Assembly (NCBI GenBank): GCA_039972875.1
Contig: JBDWMA010000048.1
Location: 13,372-77,371, forward strand
Origin: Pseudoruegeria sp039972875
GTDB lineage: Bacteria > Pseudomonadota > Alphaproteobacteria > Rhodobacterales > Rhodobacteraceae
Direction: 5' to 3'
DNA length: 64,000 nucleotides
Part shown: piece by piece, positions 16,866 to 26,260 of the stretch
Layout: each line of letters begins with the position of its first letter
Numbering within the stretch: position 1 is the stretch's first letter
Made by a program: the position numbers and the translations under genes
The notes under the pieces: model-generated
Databases searched by the model: none
Seen by the model: only the letters and a program-made list of their open reading frames with translations
Told to the model about the DNA's origin: nothing

Positions 16866-17876
16866 CTAACGGGCGGACTGACGTTTCTTTTCCGGCCAAA
16901 ATTCATCCACAACGATGTAAGCAAGTATAACAAAGGCCACCGCACTTCCAATTTGTAAGACCCGGGTAATGCTTTTTGTATCGGCTTCATCAGCGAAATA
17001 TCCGATAGAACCACCGTAAATCACCAATGCCGTGGTGATGGCAGACCCTGCCGCTGGCGCGAGTTTGTGTTTGGATTTTCCAAGAACGCCCAACGTTAAA
17101 CAGAACAGCAAACATAATAAGGCTGGCGTGACGATACTCGGCGCGATGACGTTGATCTCAAAACAAATCATCCCAACAATCGCCCCCAGCGTATTGGACA
17201 GCAACATAGCCTTACCCACGGCCAAACCGGCACCGGACATTGCCGCCAACTGTTGGGACAGCAACGCGACAAAGAACAACGTCAAGATTGCCGAAGAACC
17301 CGAGATATAAAACACGAGCGCAAAAGGGATCGTCACCAGTGACATCCGCACCAACCGGCGTGTTGGATCAAAATCCGCAGTGGCCGCTTTTTTCTGAGCC
17401 GGTGCAATTTGTGCCTTGTTCGGAATGATCACAAACATCAGGGCTGACGCATACCCTGCCACCAGCAGGTTAACAGGGACCCACCCTGCAATCAGTAGCC
17501 CGATGTCCGGCGACATATACACCACATTCGGCACCATCATCGCAGCCATTAGGGCCAAGACGCCGGGCAAGATCCCCGCACCAGCCATCGTCCATTTAAA
17601 GGACGCAACAATTGCAAGACACACCGAGGCCAGAAAGACCAACGGATAGGGCGTTAACAACATGGATAACACCCAAGATGTCCCCATAACCAAAAGTGCA
17701 AAAACGAACAGCTTGATCGATACTTTTGTGGGTAGTGCCGCAGGTGCTTGTAAAAATAATGCAGTGAATACTGCGCCAAGAAAGGCCATGGGCCAGCCAA
17801 TCAATAGCCCAATTGTGAACACCATCGTTGTTCCAATAGCCAGTCGAACGATGGATCTGCTTTGATCAGTAGGCAT
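16866..17876 (-). CDS. DUF2955-family inner-membrane protein
   Basis: About 336 residues, mostly hydrophobic, with about ten membrane segments resembling the FUSC/YccS-like DUF2955 family. Members are typically encoded beside a HlyD-type periplasmic adaptor and are thought to form efflux systems. I chose ATG at 17876 (MPTDQSRS), which overlaps the adaptor gene's end by 11 bases; an upstream in-frame start at 17915 is less likely. It is the last gene of a leftward three-gene operon (AI-2E-type protein, adaptor, this). The transported compound is unknown. Confidence 0.8.
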   Translation of the reverse strand: MPTDQSRSIVRLAIGTTMVFTIGLLIGWPMAFLGAVFTALFLQAPAALPTKVSIKLFVFALLVMGTSWVLSMLLTPYPLVFLASVCLAIVASFKWTMAGAGILPGVLALMAAMMVPNVVYMSPDIGLLIAGWVPVNLLVAGYASALMFVIIPNKAQIAPAQKKAATADFDPTRRLVRMSLVTIPFALVFYISGSSAILTLFFVALLSQQLAAMSGAGLAVGKAMLLSNTLGAIVGMICFEINVIAPSIVTPALLCLLFCLTLGVLGKSKHKLAPAAGSAITTALVIYGGSIGYFADEADTKSITRVLQIGSAVAFVILAYIVVDEFWPEKKRQSAR

Positions 17877-18930
17877 AGGATAAGATGGATACCAAACGGA
17901 TATAGGCCCGACCAACGGTGTTTAAGAGAACGCCGTCACTCAGATACATAATGATATCGGCCTGCCCATTCAGCTGAAACCTCAAGTCATCCTCAAGGCT
18001 TCCGGCTTCGTATCCCGGCAGTACAATACGGACCGGAAATCGCTCTGGCTCTCTGAGGAATCCTTTGGTTGATGGCGCGCTGGCAAGCTGACCCGGGCTA
18101 TCGGCCCCACTGAGTGATACCCCGGCGCTAAAGCTTTCGACGACCCCCGGAATAATTTTACCCGGATGCATATCGAGCACCACATCCACGGTTGATCCAA
18201 CCTTTGCACGGCCAAGGTTATTTTCCGTCATGTAGGCCTCAACCCAGACATCGGTTGCGTCAAGAAACGTCAAAAGCTCCCGTCCACTTTTGGCATAAGT
18301 CCCAGGCGCGATCAAAAGGTTTGAAACCACCCCCTTAGCTGGGGCTTTCAGTTCCGTCCATTCGAGATTTAGCTCTGCATCCGCAAGCGCGGCGAGCGCT
18401 TTTTGAATTTTGGGGTTGTCCTGACCTTCGTCTCCCAATTGTACCTGCGCCCGTTCCAAATCAGCAGTTGCATTGTCTTTGTTGGCCTCTGCATTTGCCA
18501 ATTCTTTACGTGCATCATCCGCTTGAGAGACAGGCACCAGACCTTTCTTCTCAAGCGCAAATACACGCTCAGTCTGCAGTTTCATTGTATCAAGATCGCT
18601 CTGCGCACGCGTCAGCGCAGCCTGTGCGGCACGCACCTGCGCCGAGGAGGCACCCACATCCTGTGTCGCAGATTCAAGATCCGCCTCCGCGCGCTCTTTG
18701 TCAATTTCATAGGGACGCCGGTCAATACGCGCCAAAATATCTCCGGCTTCGACGACTTGGCCATTTTCAACCAAAACTTCGGTGACCACACCAGACACTT
18801 GCGGAACGATCAGGGTTGCGATGGCTTTAACCCGCGCATTCCCCGTAAAGGGCGTTGCCCGATCGGCCGCAATATACCATCCAACAAATAAAAGCAGAAT
18901 GACCAGTGTCGACCAGATCGTGCGCTTCAT
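17866..18930 (-). CDS. HlyD-family membrane fusion (adaptor) protein
   Basis: 354 residues: one N-terminal membrane anchor (about 7-25), a lipoyl-like half (VSGVVTEVLVENGQVVEAGD), a long alpha-helical hairpin with coiled-coil character (about 75-190), then the second lipoyl half and a beta-barrel domain. It should sit in the periplasm and link an inner-membrane transporter to the outer membrane or act alone as an efflux adaptor. Its start overlaps the upstream gene by four bases and its end overlaps the DUF2955 gene, its likely partner. Confidence 0.9.
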   Translation of the reverse strand: MKRTIWSTLVILLLFVGWYIAADRATPFTGNARVKAIATLIVPQVSGVVTEVLVENGQVVEAGDILARIDRRPYEIDKERAEADLESATQDVGASSAQVRAAQAALTRAQSDLDTMKLQTERVFALEKKGLVPVSQADDARKELANAEANKDNATADLERAQVQLGDEGQDNPKIQKALAALADAELNLEWTELKAPAKGVVSNLLIAPGTYAKSGRELLTFLDATDVWVEAYMTENNLGRAKVGSTVDVVLDMHPGKIIPGVVESFSAGVSLSGADSPGQLASAPSTKGFLREPERFPVRIVLPGYEAGSLEDDLRFQLNGQADIIMYLSDGVLLNTVGRAYIRLVSILSYAY

Positions 18931-20000
18931 TCAGTTTCTCCCTCAGGTGTATCTGCCGCGTCATCAGAAATCCAAAGCATGAAGAGTTCGTAAAACACAG
19001 CCAGCAATACAGGCCCCATAAAGACCCCGAGCAGACCATAGGCCATCATACCGCCGATGACACCGATCAATATAACCAACATCGGAGTTTGCAGACCTTT
19101 GGAAATAAACACTGGTCTTAGAAAGCTGTCCATGATCCCAACCGGAACAGCAAGTACCGTAAACAGCAGCGCACTCCCACCAGACATTGAACTCCAAGCG
19201 TAAATGGCCACGGGGATCAGGACGATCATCGGGCCCAATTGAATGATCGATAGGATCAAACAGATTAGCGCGAGGGTTGACGCCGAATTGATGCCGAAGA
19301 GTTTCAAAAGTACCCAAACAGCGACCGCCTGTATCGCAGCAACCCCGATCACGCCTTTGGTGACATTCCGGATCGTCGCCCCAGCCATAAGAACAAACTC
19401 ACCACCACGCGGCGCAAACACTCTATTCGCGAAATTCTGGACACCAACTACCAGTTTTGGGCCCGGACCAAACAATGCGCCCATGATGATCGCCGAGAGT
19501 GCCAGCCCCAACAAGCTGATCCCAATACCCGCCGCGCGTCCAAATACCACCTTCGTAAAGTCAAGAATTTGTGGCCCATAAGTTGAAAGCGCAGCCCCCA
19601 AATTGGTTTCAAAATAGGTCCAGACTTCTACAGCTTTCGGTCCGATCAATGGCAAATCCATCAATTTCGGAGGAACCGGAGGCATCTGCAATGTGCCTGC
19701 CGCCGCGCGCTCTGCCAGATCCGCACTAATGTCGATGGCGCCGGAAATCGCTGTCCCGATGGGGCCAAGTGTTAGCCCAAGACCCAAAAGAACCAAAATG
19801 GTCGATGCGACGGATTTACGCCCTCCTAGTTTAGCCTGTAACCAATCATATAAGGGGTAAAGGGCCACACACAGAATAACCGCCCAGATCACCACACTCG
19901 CAAGAGGTGCGATCATAACAACTGCGCTGTAAATAAAGAGTCCCAAAAACACCAGCCGCACGGCCAGGTCCACGATCTTTGCGTCGTCTGACTTATTCAA
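18927..20000 (-). CDS. AI-2E family transporter (PerM-like)
   Basis: 357 residues with about eight membrane segments and the typical central soluble part of the family. The start is TTG at 20000 behind GGGGAGAGGTAAT, which is a strong ribosome site and decides the start. The family name comes from an early link to autoinducer-2 export; many members have other roles, such as ion antiport, and nothing here points to quorum sensing. It opens the leftward operon with the HlyD adaptor and DUF2955 protein. Confidence 0.88.
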   Translation of the reverse strand: MNKSDDAKIVDLAVRLVFLGLFIYSAVVMIAPLASVVIWAVILCVALYPLYDWLQAKLGGRKSVASTILVLLGLGLTLGPIGTAISGAIDISADLAERAAAGTLQMPPVPPKLMDLPLIGPKAVEVWTYFETNLGAALSTYGPQILDFTKVVFGRAAGIGISLLGLALSAIIMGALFGPGPKLVVGVQNFANRVFAPRGGEFVLMAGATIRNVTKGVIGVAAIQAVAVWVLLKLFGINSASTLALICLILSIIQLGPMIVLIPVAIYAWSSMSGGSALLFTVLAVPVGIMDSFLRPVFISKGLQTPMLVILIGVIGGMMAYGLLGVFMGPVLLAVFYELFMLWISDDAADTPEGETE

Positions 20001-20170
20001 ATTACCTCTCCCCGAAGTATTGGACTCCCCAGGAGCCCCAATGTTTTTGTTTTTTTGTGCCTACTTTCCACCAGACTACTCACAAAATGAGATATCTGCA
20101 TAGCTTTATGATCAGGAAGGAGGACATATTTACACGATCAGCAAACCTAGCAGGTGAGATACCTTCCCCC

Positions 20171-20515
20171 TCACCCATCCTCTTTTTCAGAGTTCTCATC
20201 TTCTTTTTTGGCTTGCGAAATAATAGCATCCGCAATGGTTGTTGCGGCTGTTACAAATACACCTAAACCAATGATAATATAGAATATTGTAAATATTTTT
20301 CCTATAGATGTCTCTGGAGAAAAATCCCCGAATCCAACAGTCGAAATTGTGACAACTGAGAAATATACTGAATCAACCCATGCCCAACCTTCGACAAAAT
20401 GGTAAAATACCGAGGCCCAGAATATGATAGCGATGGTGATCAACAGTATCCCTTGGACAGACTTGTCTGAAAGCGCGGTTTTCAACCCCCGATTTATCTT
20501 ACCTAAGTTGCTCAT
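20171..20515 (-). CDS. Small two-helix potassium channel family protein
   Basis: 114 residues with two membrane segments (about 22-40 and 75-97) around a pore loop whose selectivity filter reads TVGFGD, the classic potassium signature. There is no RCK/TrkA-N domain; the short C-tail is charged (QAKKEDENSEKEDG). Four subunits would form the pore. ATG at 20515 is preceded by GAGTAAGG. The gene is visibly more AT-rich than its neighbours and stands alone between intergenic gaps, which may mean recent acquisition. Confidence 0.88.
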   Translation of the reverse strand: MSNLGKINRGLKTALSDKSVQGILLITIAIIFWASVFYHFVEGWAWVDSVYFSVVTISTVGFGDFSPETSIGKIFTIFYIIIGLGVFVTAATTIADAIISQAKKEDENSEKEDG

Positions 20516-20818
20516 GCCTTACTCCCGAATCCTCTAACCATTTGAAGGCTAATGGCATTACGTCGTACATTCAACTTTTTGAAGGATTGGGGTCCCTTAG
20601 AATGATTGCGCATAGTCACCACCGGCGAATTATGATGTCCCGTAGTTCGTTCATAAAAATGGGAAAACAGCTCCTTTCATTCACCAGTGTTTAGAATTCA
20701 TGCCGCTCACGTTTCCGTGTTCGAGTTTCAAAAATCTGCGTCATCCCCCCGTGGTCAAGATGGTTTAGATCTATAGCGAACCACCCCTCTGGTAACGTTC
20801 CGGCGGGGTGAATCGGCT
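20516..20818. other. Intergenic stretch, no gene seen
   Basis: About 300 AT-rich bases between the potassium channel gene and the end of ggt. I find no convincing ORF, RNA gene or repeat. CACCCC and GGGGTG at roughly 20783-20810 might pair as a loose terminator for ggt, but the fit is poor. The channel promoter should lie here. Confidence 0.4.
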
Positions 20819-22618
20819 TTATTCGCCCAATGCAATGCCTTCACGGCGCGGGTCGGCACCGCCCGACAGCTTATCGGTTATCGCGATTGCATGCAGACCA
20901 GAGTTTAGCCCTCTGGCATTCACTTTATAACCCAGTGCCTCAAGCCCCTGCACGTGTCGGTCAGCAGCGGTACCTTCTTCGACATCATATGTGCCAAAGC
21001 GGTTAACCAAATGTGGCATGGATACTGCCTGCTGGACATCCATTCCCCAATCTAGATGCGCGATAATCGCCTGAGCCACATAACCGATAATTCGGCTCCC
21101 GCCGGGGCTACCAATAACCAAGGTCGGCGCGCCATCCTGCATCACAATGGTTGGCGACATAGAAGAACGAGGGCGTTTTCCCGGCTCTACTCGGTTGGCA
21201 ATTGGCACGCCGTCAGAATGAGTGCGAAAGCTGAAATCGGTAAGCTCATTGTTCAACAGGAACCCACGCACAAACAAGCGGCTGCCAAAGCCATTTTCAA
21301 TGGTCGTGGTCATCGAAAGAGCATTGCCATAGCCATCCACGACGGAAATATGACTGGTCGACGGCAGCTCAATCGACTCATCATCCGCCAACAACATGGC
21401 ATGATCCCAAGCCGGTGTACCTGGAGCAACCTCAGCAAGCGCTTTGTCGGTGTTTTCGATCAGCTCTGATCGCAGGTCTATATAGTCAGGCGCAACCAAT
21501 CCTTTGGTCGGGATCGGCACAAAATCACTGTCTGCCATGTATCGCCCACGATCCGCAAATGCGAGGCGAGACGCGTCACCGATGATCCGCCAACTGTCCG
21601 TATTATCCGCCCCCAAAGCGGCCAAATCAAACTGTCCAGCGATGCCCAATATTTGCCCGACCGTCAAAGCCCCCGAAGACGGTGGCCCCATTCCACACAC
21701 ATCAGCCTGGCGGTATTGCGCACAAACCGCTGGACGCTCAATCACCTTATAGGCTGCAAGGTCCTCCATCGCGAGCAATCCGGGGTTTCCGGTGGCAGTG
21801 CGTACCGTGCGAACGATGTCCTCAGCGATCGATCCCTCGTACAAGGCATCCGCCCCATGTGCGGCGATTTCCCTTAATACATCTGCGTAATCGGCGTTTG
21901 TGATGGTTGTTCCTGCGGCCAAAGGCGTTCCATTTGGGACAAAATAGTCGGCAGTCGGACCAAATCTACCCAAACGCTCTGCATCATTGGCGATGGAGGC
22001 CGCCATACGTTCAGACACGACAAACCCGTCATCTGCATGACCTATAGCTGCAGTAAAGAGATCACTCCAATTGGCGCGTCCCCATCTGCGATGTGCATCC
22101 TCCATCAAACGCGGCGTGCCGGGCGTCCCGACTGATAATCCGCCCACAACAGCATCAAAAAACGTTTTCGGCTCTCCGTTCTCAGTTTGGAACACAGTCG
22201 GTGTGACGGCCATAGGCGCGGTTTCGCGTCCATCCAAGGTGGTCAGTGCACCCGTTTCAGCGTCATACCACACAAGAAAAGCGCCGCCCCCCAAACCCGA
22301 TGATTGCGGCTCCACCAAACCAAGCACGGATTGAATGGCGACCATTGCATCTGCGGCAGTTCCCCCAGCACGTAATATGTCCCCACCTGCCTCAACGGCA
22401 AAAGGGTTTGCCGCTGCGATCATCCAGTCATTGGCAACAACGGGTTTTCCGGCAGCTTTTTGCGTCAATGATGCTTGCGCTGCCTTTGACAAATTTCCAA
22501 AAGCCGTCGTCAGTTCTGTTTCCGCCTCTGGAGTCACAGAATCTGCAGCAACCTGCGCATTCACCGGTGTAGCCAGCGCAAACGCAAAACTCGCCAATAA
22601 GGTTATTCCTTGTTTCAC
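20819..22618 (-). CDS. ggt: Gamma-glutamyltransferase
   Basis: About 599 residues, secreted. I prefer the GTG at 22618, which has AAAGGA seven bases upstream and yields a clean signal peptide (KQGITLLASFAFALATPVNA); an in-frame ATG at 22642 would add eight polar residues. The precursor self-cleaves before the nucleophile Thr, here in LPSTSHISVVDGYGNALS, and the following TTTIENGFGSR and SSMSP/GSPGGSR parts are conserved. It hydrolyses glutathione and other gamma-glutamyl compounds in the periplasm. It stands alone, divergent from ybaB-recR. Confidence 0.93.
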   Translation of the reverse strand: MKQGITLLASFAFALATPVNAQVAADSVTPEAETELTTAFGNLSKAAQASLTQKAAGKPVVANDWMIAAANPFAVEAGGDILRAGGTAADAMVAIQSVLGLVEPQSSGLGGGAFLVWYDAETGALTTLDGRETAPMAVTPTVFQTENGEPKTFFDAVVGGLSVGTPGTPRLMEDAHRRWGRANWSDLFTAAIGHADDGFVVSERMAASIANDAERLGRFGPTADYFVPNGTPLAAGTTITNADYADVLREIAAHGADALYEGSIAEDIVRTVRTATGNPGLLAMEDLAAYKVIERPAVCAQYRQADVCGMGPPSSGALTVGQILGIAGQFDLAALGADNTDSWRIIGDASRLAFADRGRYMADSDFVPIPTKGLVAPDYIDLRSELIENTDKALAEVAPGTPAWDHAMLLADDESIELPSTSHISVVDGYGNALSMTTTIENGFGSRLFVRGFLLNNELTDFSFRTHSDGVPIANRVEPGKRPRSSMSPTIVMQDGAPTLVIGSPGGSRIIGYVAQAIIAHLDWGMDVQQAVSMPHLVNRFGTYDVEEGTAADRHVQGLEALGYKVNARGLNSGLHAIAITDKLSGGADPRREGIALGE

Positions 22619-22835
22619 AGCATATTCCTTTGGATGAATCAAAAATCTATACCATCAGCTTCACATAATCCGTTTCAGGAGTCTGCATTTTTGACACAAG
22701 CTCCATAGCTTTGCATAATTTTTGCAAAATCCGGACGTCTCCTGACCTGACGACCTAAAAGCTTTTGTTTGTAACCACCCTCTGCTCGCCTTACATACGG
22801 ATCAAACGAACCTGGATTTCAAAAGGACAGAGAGA

Positions 22836-23180
22836 ATGCTCAAAGGACTCGGTGGGCTTGGCGACATGGCCAAGATGATGAAAAAAGCACAGGACATGCA
22901 GGCCAAAATGGCCGACCTTCAGGAAGAAATGAACAACATGCGCGTCACCGGCGAAAGTGGCGCGGGTCTTGTCAAAGCCTCCTCAACTGTCAAAGGTGAT
23001 CTTGTTGGCTTGGAAATTGATCCGAGTATTTTTAACCCCGATGAAAAAGAGGTTGTTGAGGATCTGATCCTTGCCGCTGTCAAAGAAGCTCAGAAAAAAG
23101 CAGCCGCACGACACGAAGAAGAAATGAAAAACCTCACTGAATCCCTGGGCATGCCCGCGGATATGAAGCTTCCGTTCTAA
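22836..23180 (+). CDS. YbaB/EbfC-family nucleoid-associated protein
   Basis: 114 residues. Methionine-rich N-terminal helix (LGDMAKMMKKAQDMQAKMAD) followed by the small beta-sheet and ending near LGMPADMKLPF, as in the family. It binds DNA as a dimer and may take part in recombination and nucleoid structure. ATG at 22836 follows AAGGACAGAGAGA. It is directly followed by recR, its usual partner. dnaX, often found just upstream, is not adjacent here. Confidence 0.95.
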   Translation: MLKGLGGLGDMAKMMKKAQDMQAKMADLQEEMNNMRVTGESGAGLVKASSTVKGDLVGLEIDPSIFNPDEKEVVEDLILAAVKEAQKKAAARHEEEMKNLTESLGMPADMKLPF

Positions 23181-23187
23181 AAAACCG

Positions 23188-23787
23188 ATGGTAGACGCAC
23201 CGCGCGACATTGAAAATTTGATTGATTTGATGGCCAAGCTCCCTGGGCTCGGCCCTCGATCAGCACGTCGCGCGGTTTTACATCTGATCCGCAAGCGTGG
23301 ACTATTGCTTGCCCCATTGGCGGACGCGATGCATGAAGTCGCCATCAGCGCACGCGAATGCCTAAACTGCGGCAACATCGGCGTCACAGAGATATGTGAA
23401 ATCTGCCTCTCTGACAAACGTGCAACCGGACAAATTTGTGTTGTCGAAGATGTCTCGGATTTGTGGGCAATGGAACGTGGTGGCGCATTTAAAGGCCGTT
23501 ACCACGTTTTAGGCGGCACCTTATCGGCGTTAGACGCGGTTGGCCCTGAAGATCTACAGATTCCAAAACTGCTTAGCCGGATCAGGGCCGAACAAATCAC
23601 CGAGATCATCCTTGCCCTGAATGCAACGATTGATGGTCAAACCACAGCGCATTATATCGCCGATCAGATCGAAGGATCAGACGTCACCGTGACCTCTTTG
23701 GCCCAGGGCGTCCCTATTGGCGGAGAGCTGGATTATCTCGACGATGGTACAATCTCGGCTGCCCTAAAAGCCCGGAAGTCATTCTGA
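23188..23787 (+). CDS. recR: Recombination protein RecR
   Basis: 199 residues, standard length. A helix-hairpin-helix segment (LPGLGPRSARRAVLHL) is followed by the four-cysteine zinc finger (CLNCGNIGVTEICEIC) and a Toprim domain (ICVVED, then the GGTLSALDAVGPEDL stretch). It works with RecF/RecO in gap repair by RecA loading. It starts seven bases after ybaB and its last nine bases overlap the end of the convergent DMT transporter gene. Confidence 0.97.
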   Translation: MVDAPRDIENLIDLMAKLPGLGPRSARRAVLHLIRKRGLLLAPLADAMHEVAISARECLNCGNIGVTEICEICLSDKRATGQICVVEDVSDLWAMERGGAFKGRYHVLGGTLSALDAVGPEDLQIPKLLSRIRAEQITEIILALNATIDGQTTAHYIADQIEGSDVTVTSLAQGVPIGGELDYLDDGTISAALKARKSF

Positions 23788-24678
23788 ACGCTCGTCTTCT
23801 TTGCGGAGAAGGAGGATCAAGGCCACAACGGTGAGGCCAATCCCCGGCAAAACGGCGAAGGGCGGCACCCCTCGTCCAAATGCGACTTCCCAAAGGATCA
23901 CCCAACTTGGTGTCAGATACGTATAGGCCATCACCTTAGATGACGGCAGGCGAAGCGCAGCAAACTGCAGCAATACAAATGTGGCGGCAGAGGCGAAAAC
24001 CGCCGTGTAAAAGAGCGTGATCCACACGATCCGGGGCAAGGCTGCCCAGTCCGTCGACCAGATATCCGTCCATCCCCAGAGGGTTAAGACCACAAATCCA
24101 GCAACCATCATTCCAAAGCTAAAAACAACTGCTGGCTCGCCCCGGTTCAGCTTCCGCACCATGGGGGTATAAATCGCATGCGCCATACAGCCCCAGAAAT
24201 AAATGATCTCTCCGGTTCCAAGCCGAAATGCCAACAACGCTGTTAAATCTGCGCGAAAAATGACCCATACCGCCCCCACTGCGCCGATAGATAGCGCAAG
24301 CACGATGCGTTTGGTCATCATCTGCCGCAGCAAAACATATCCAAAACCGGCCGCCATAACCGGTGTCAAAGTAAACACCGCGGCTGTTGAAATCGGCGCT
24401 GCGGTCTTTAACCCTTCAAACATCAAAACAAAGTAAATCGCAAAAAGCCCGCCCATAATTCCGTATCGCCATGGGGCTTCAAAATCTGACTTTTTAAAAC
24501 CGGTTGTGGCCAGAGCCACACCAAATATCAACACGCCGGCAATCAAAAAACGGGCCGCATTCAACGCGGCTGGGGCAATTTCATTTGCGGCCATAGAACC
24601 AAGGCTAAATGATCCCGCGACAAGCGCAGAGAACAACAACATCGCCGCGTGGCCTGACCAATCCTTGTTTACCGGCAT
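23779..24678 (-). CDS. DMT-superfamily (EamA) transporter
   Basis: 299 residues with ten predicted membrane helices in two EamA repeats. Such proteins export or import small metabolites; the substrate cannot be read from the sequence. It starts four bases after the stop of a LysR gene on the same strand, so the two are probably cotranscribed. Its end overlaps recR from the opposite side. Confidence 0.88.
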   Translation of the reverse strand: MPVNKDWSGHAAMLLFSALVAGSFSLGSMAANEIAPAALNAARFLIAGVLIFGVALATTGFKKSDFEAPWRYGIMGGLFAIYFVLMFEGLKTAAPISTAAVFTLTPVMAAGFGYVLLRQMMTKRIVLALSIGAVGAVWVIFRADLTALLAFRLGTGEIIYFWGCMAHAIYTPMVRKLNRGEPAVVFSFGMMVAGFVVLTLWGWTDIWSTDWAALPRIVWITLFYTAVFASAATFVLLQFAALRLPSSKVMAYTYLTPSWVILWEVAFGRGVPPFAVLPGIGLTVVALILLLRKEDERSE

Positions 24679-24682
24679 GAAT

Positions 24683-25570
24683 TTATTTGCCCGTGCAAGG
24701 CCATTCTTTCACCCTTTGTTTTAGCAATTTAAGAAAGCTCTGCACCTTGGCGGTCCGATGAAGATCAACATGTGTCACGATCCACCCATTCGCACTCCAT
24801 TCTGGGCGCGGAGGCAGAACTTCGACCAATTCTGGATGTTTTGAGGCCTCCCATACAGATGTAAATCCAATACCGGCCCCGCTCATGATTGGGACTATCG
24901 AGGTATCCAACCCACCAATTCGGAACATCACATTTTCACGGGGGACATTGTCTTTCATCCACTTCAGAAACGGCGCGGGAGAATCAATATTGTCACCCCC
25001 AATGAATCGATGCGACGATAAATCAGTGTCGCTTTGCGGCATCCCGTGTTCTGCAATGTAATCCTTGTGGGCATACAGACCCATGTCATGTTTGTAGAAG
25101 GGTTGCACAACATTGTCTGGCTCATCCGGAGCCTGACCGGCGCGAATGGCCACATGAGCCTCTCCGTATTCCAAACGAAAAACACGGGCGTCCGCGATCA
25201 GACGCACGATAATGTCTGGGTTTTGCCGTTGAAATTCAACAAGTACTGGCGCTAACAAAGGTGAAAAAAATGGAAGTGTGGTGATGATCAATTCCCCATG
25301 AATGCCTTCACCCTGTCCTTTTATCCGTCCAGCCAGTTGGGCAAATTGATCGTCGGTTGCCTGCGCAACTTGCAACAAATCTTGACCGGCCTCGGTCGCC
25401 GTATAGCCCCGCGCATGTCGCTGAAACAATTTAGCCCCCAGACGCGCTTCCAAAGCATCAATATGGCGAATAACGGTCGCATGATGCACACCCAGCTCTT
25501 CTGCTGCGCCACTGACCGTTCCGCGCCGTGCGACCTGAAAAGCTGTTCGAATTTCGTCCCAATTGTCCAT
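24683..25570 (-). CDS. LysR-family transcriptional regulator
   Basis: 295 residues. Helix-turn-helix at about 16-40 (AAEELGVHHATVIRHIDALEA), then an effector domain. It is divergent from an FMN-dependent azoreductase gene, with a 22-base inverted repeat of LysR-box type between them (25614-25635), and is followed by a DMT transporter gene. It probably controls the azoreductase, its own operon, or both. LysR genes next to azoreductases commonly respond to quinones or other electrophiles, but this is an inference here. Confidence 0.88.
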   Translation of the reverse strand: MDNWDEIRTAFQVARRGTVSGAAEELGVHHATVIRHIDALEARLGAKLFQRHARGYTATEAGQDLLQVAQATDDQFAQLAGRIKGQGEGIHGELIITTLPFFSPLLAPVLVEFQRQNPDIIVRLIADARVFRLEYGEAHVAIRAGQAPDEPDNVVQPFYKHDMGLYAHKDYIAEHGMPQSDTDLSSHRFIGGDNIDSPAPFLKWMKDNVPRENVMFRIGGLDTSIVPIMSGAGIGFTSVWEASKHPELVEVLPPRPEWSANGWIVTHVDLHRTAKVQSFLKLLKQRVKEWPCTGK

Positions 25571-25613
25571 GCGCCACCTGTGCGATTACAAACCATTAAT
25601 GTGCAGTACCGAA

Positions 25614-25635
25614 TATTGCGTTCAAAAATGCAATA
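25614..25635. promoter_or_regulatory. LysR-type operator between divergent LysR and azoR
   Basis: TATTGC at 25614-25619 and GCAATA at 25630-25635 form a perfect inverted repeat around ten bases. It lies in the 111-base gap between the LysR start (25570) and the azoreductase start (25682), the usual place for a LysR-family binding site. Confidence 0.55.
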
Positions 25636-25681
25636 GCTAAGTTTGGGTCAACAAATATTCAGATTGATAAGGACCAAACCC

Positions 25682-26260
25682 ATGACACATATCCTGCGCA
25701 TCGACACCTCTGCCAGAAAAATTGGCTCCGTCTCTCGCCAACTGACTGATTCCATTGTTGATCGGTTTAAAAATGCGACTGTGACCAACCGCGACCTGTC
25801 CGCTGGTCTTCCGGTGATTTCAGAGGACTGGGTCGGCGCGACCTTCACCCCAGTCGAGGATCGCTCTGCCCCTCAAAAAGAAGTGCTGTCCCTCTCGGAC
25901 GTCCTAGTATCTGAGGTTCAGGCCGCAGATGTTTTGGTAATCGGCGTTCCGATTTATAATTTCTCTGCCCCTGCTTCATTCAAAGTCTGGATCGATCAAA
26001 TTGCCCGCGCCGGCGTGACGTTCAAATACACCGAAAACGGCCCGGTTGGTTTGCTGAACGGCAAACGTGCAATCGTGGCGGTGGCGTCCGGCGGCGTGCC
26101 CTTGGGCTCTGATTATGACCATGCGACCCCGTATATCCGTCAGGTGCTTGGTTTTCTTGGCATTACGGACGTTGAATTCATCGACGCAACCGGCCTGAAT
26201 GCCAATGCGGACACCGCACTATCAGCGGCCAACGACGCCATTGCGGCTCTCGCTGCCTAA
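25682..26260 (+). CDS. azoR: FMN-dependent NADH-azoreductase
   Basis: About 192 residues from ATG 25682, behind AAGGACCAAACCC. Flavodoxin-like fold: the phosphate-binding start HILRIDTSAR, the IGVPIYNFSAPASFKVWID stretch and VASGGVP are family hallmarks. It reduces quinones and azo compounds with NADH through a tightly held FMN dimer. It is divergent from its likely LysR regulator, and its stop overlaps the glycosyltransferase gene on the other strand by four bases. Confidence 0.92.
   Translation: MTHILRIDTSARKIGSVSRQLTDSIVDRFKNATVTNRDLSAGLPVISEDWVGATFTPVEDRSAPQKEVLSLSDVLVSEVQAADVLVIGVPIYNFSAPASFKVWIDQIARAGVTFKYTENGPVGLLNGKRAIVAVASGGVPLGSDYDHATPYIRQVLGFLGITDVEFIDATGLNANADTALSAANDAIAALAA

Noticed and set aside
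18927..20000. Quorum-sensing role for the AI-2E protein
   Set aside because: No luxS or lsr-like genes nearby; the family name alone is not evidence.
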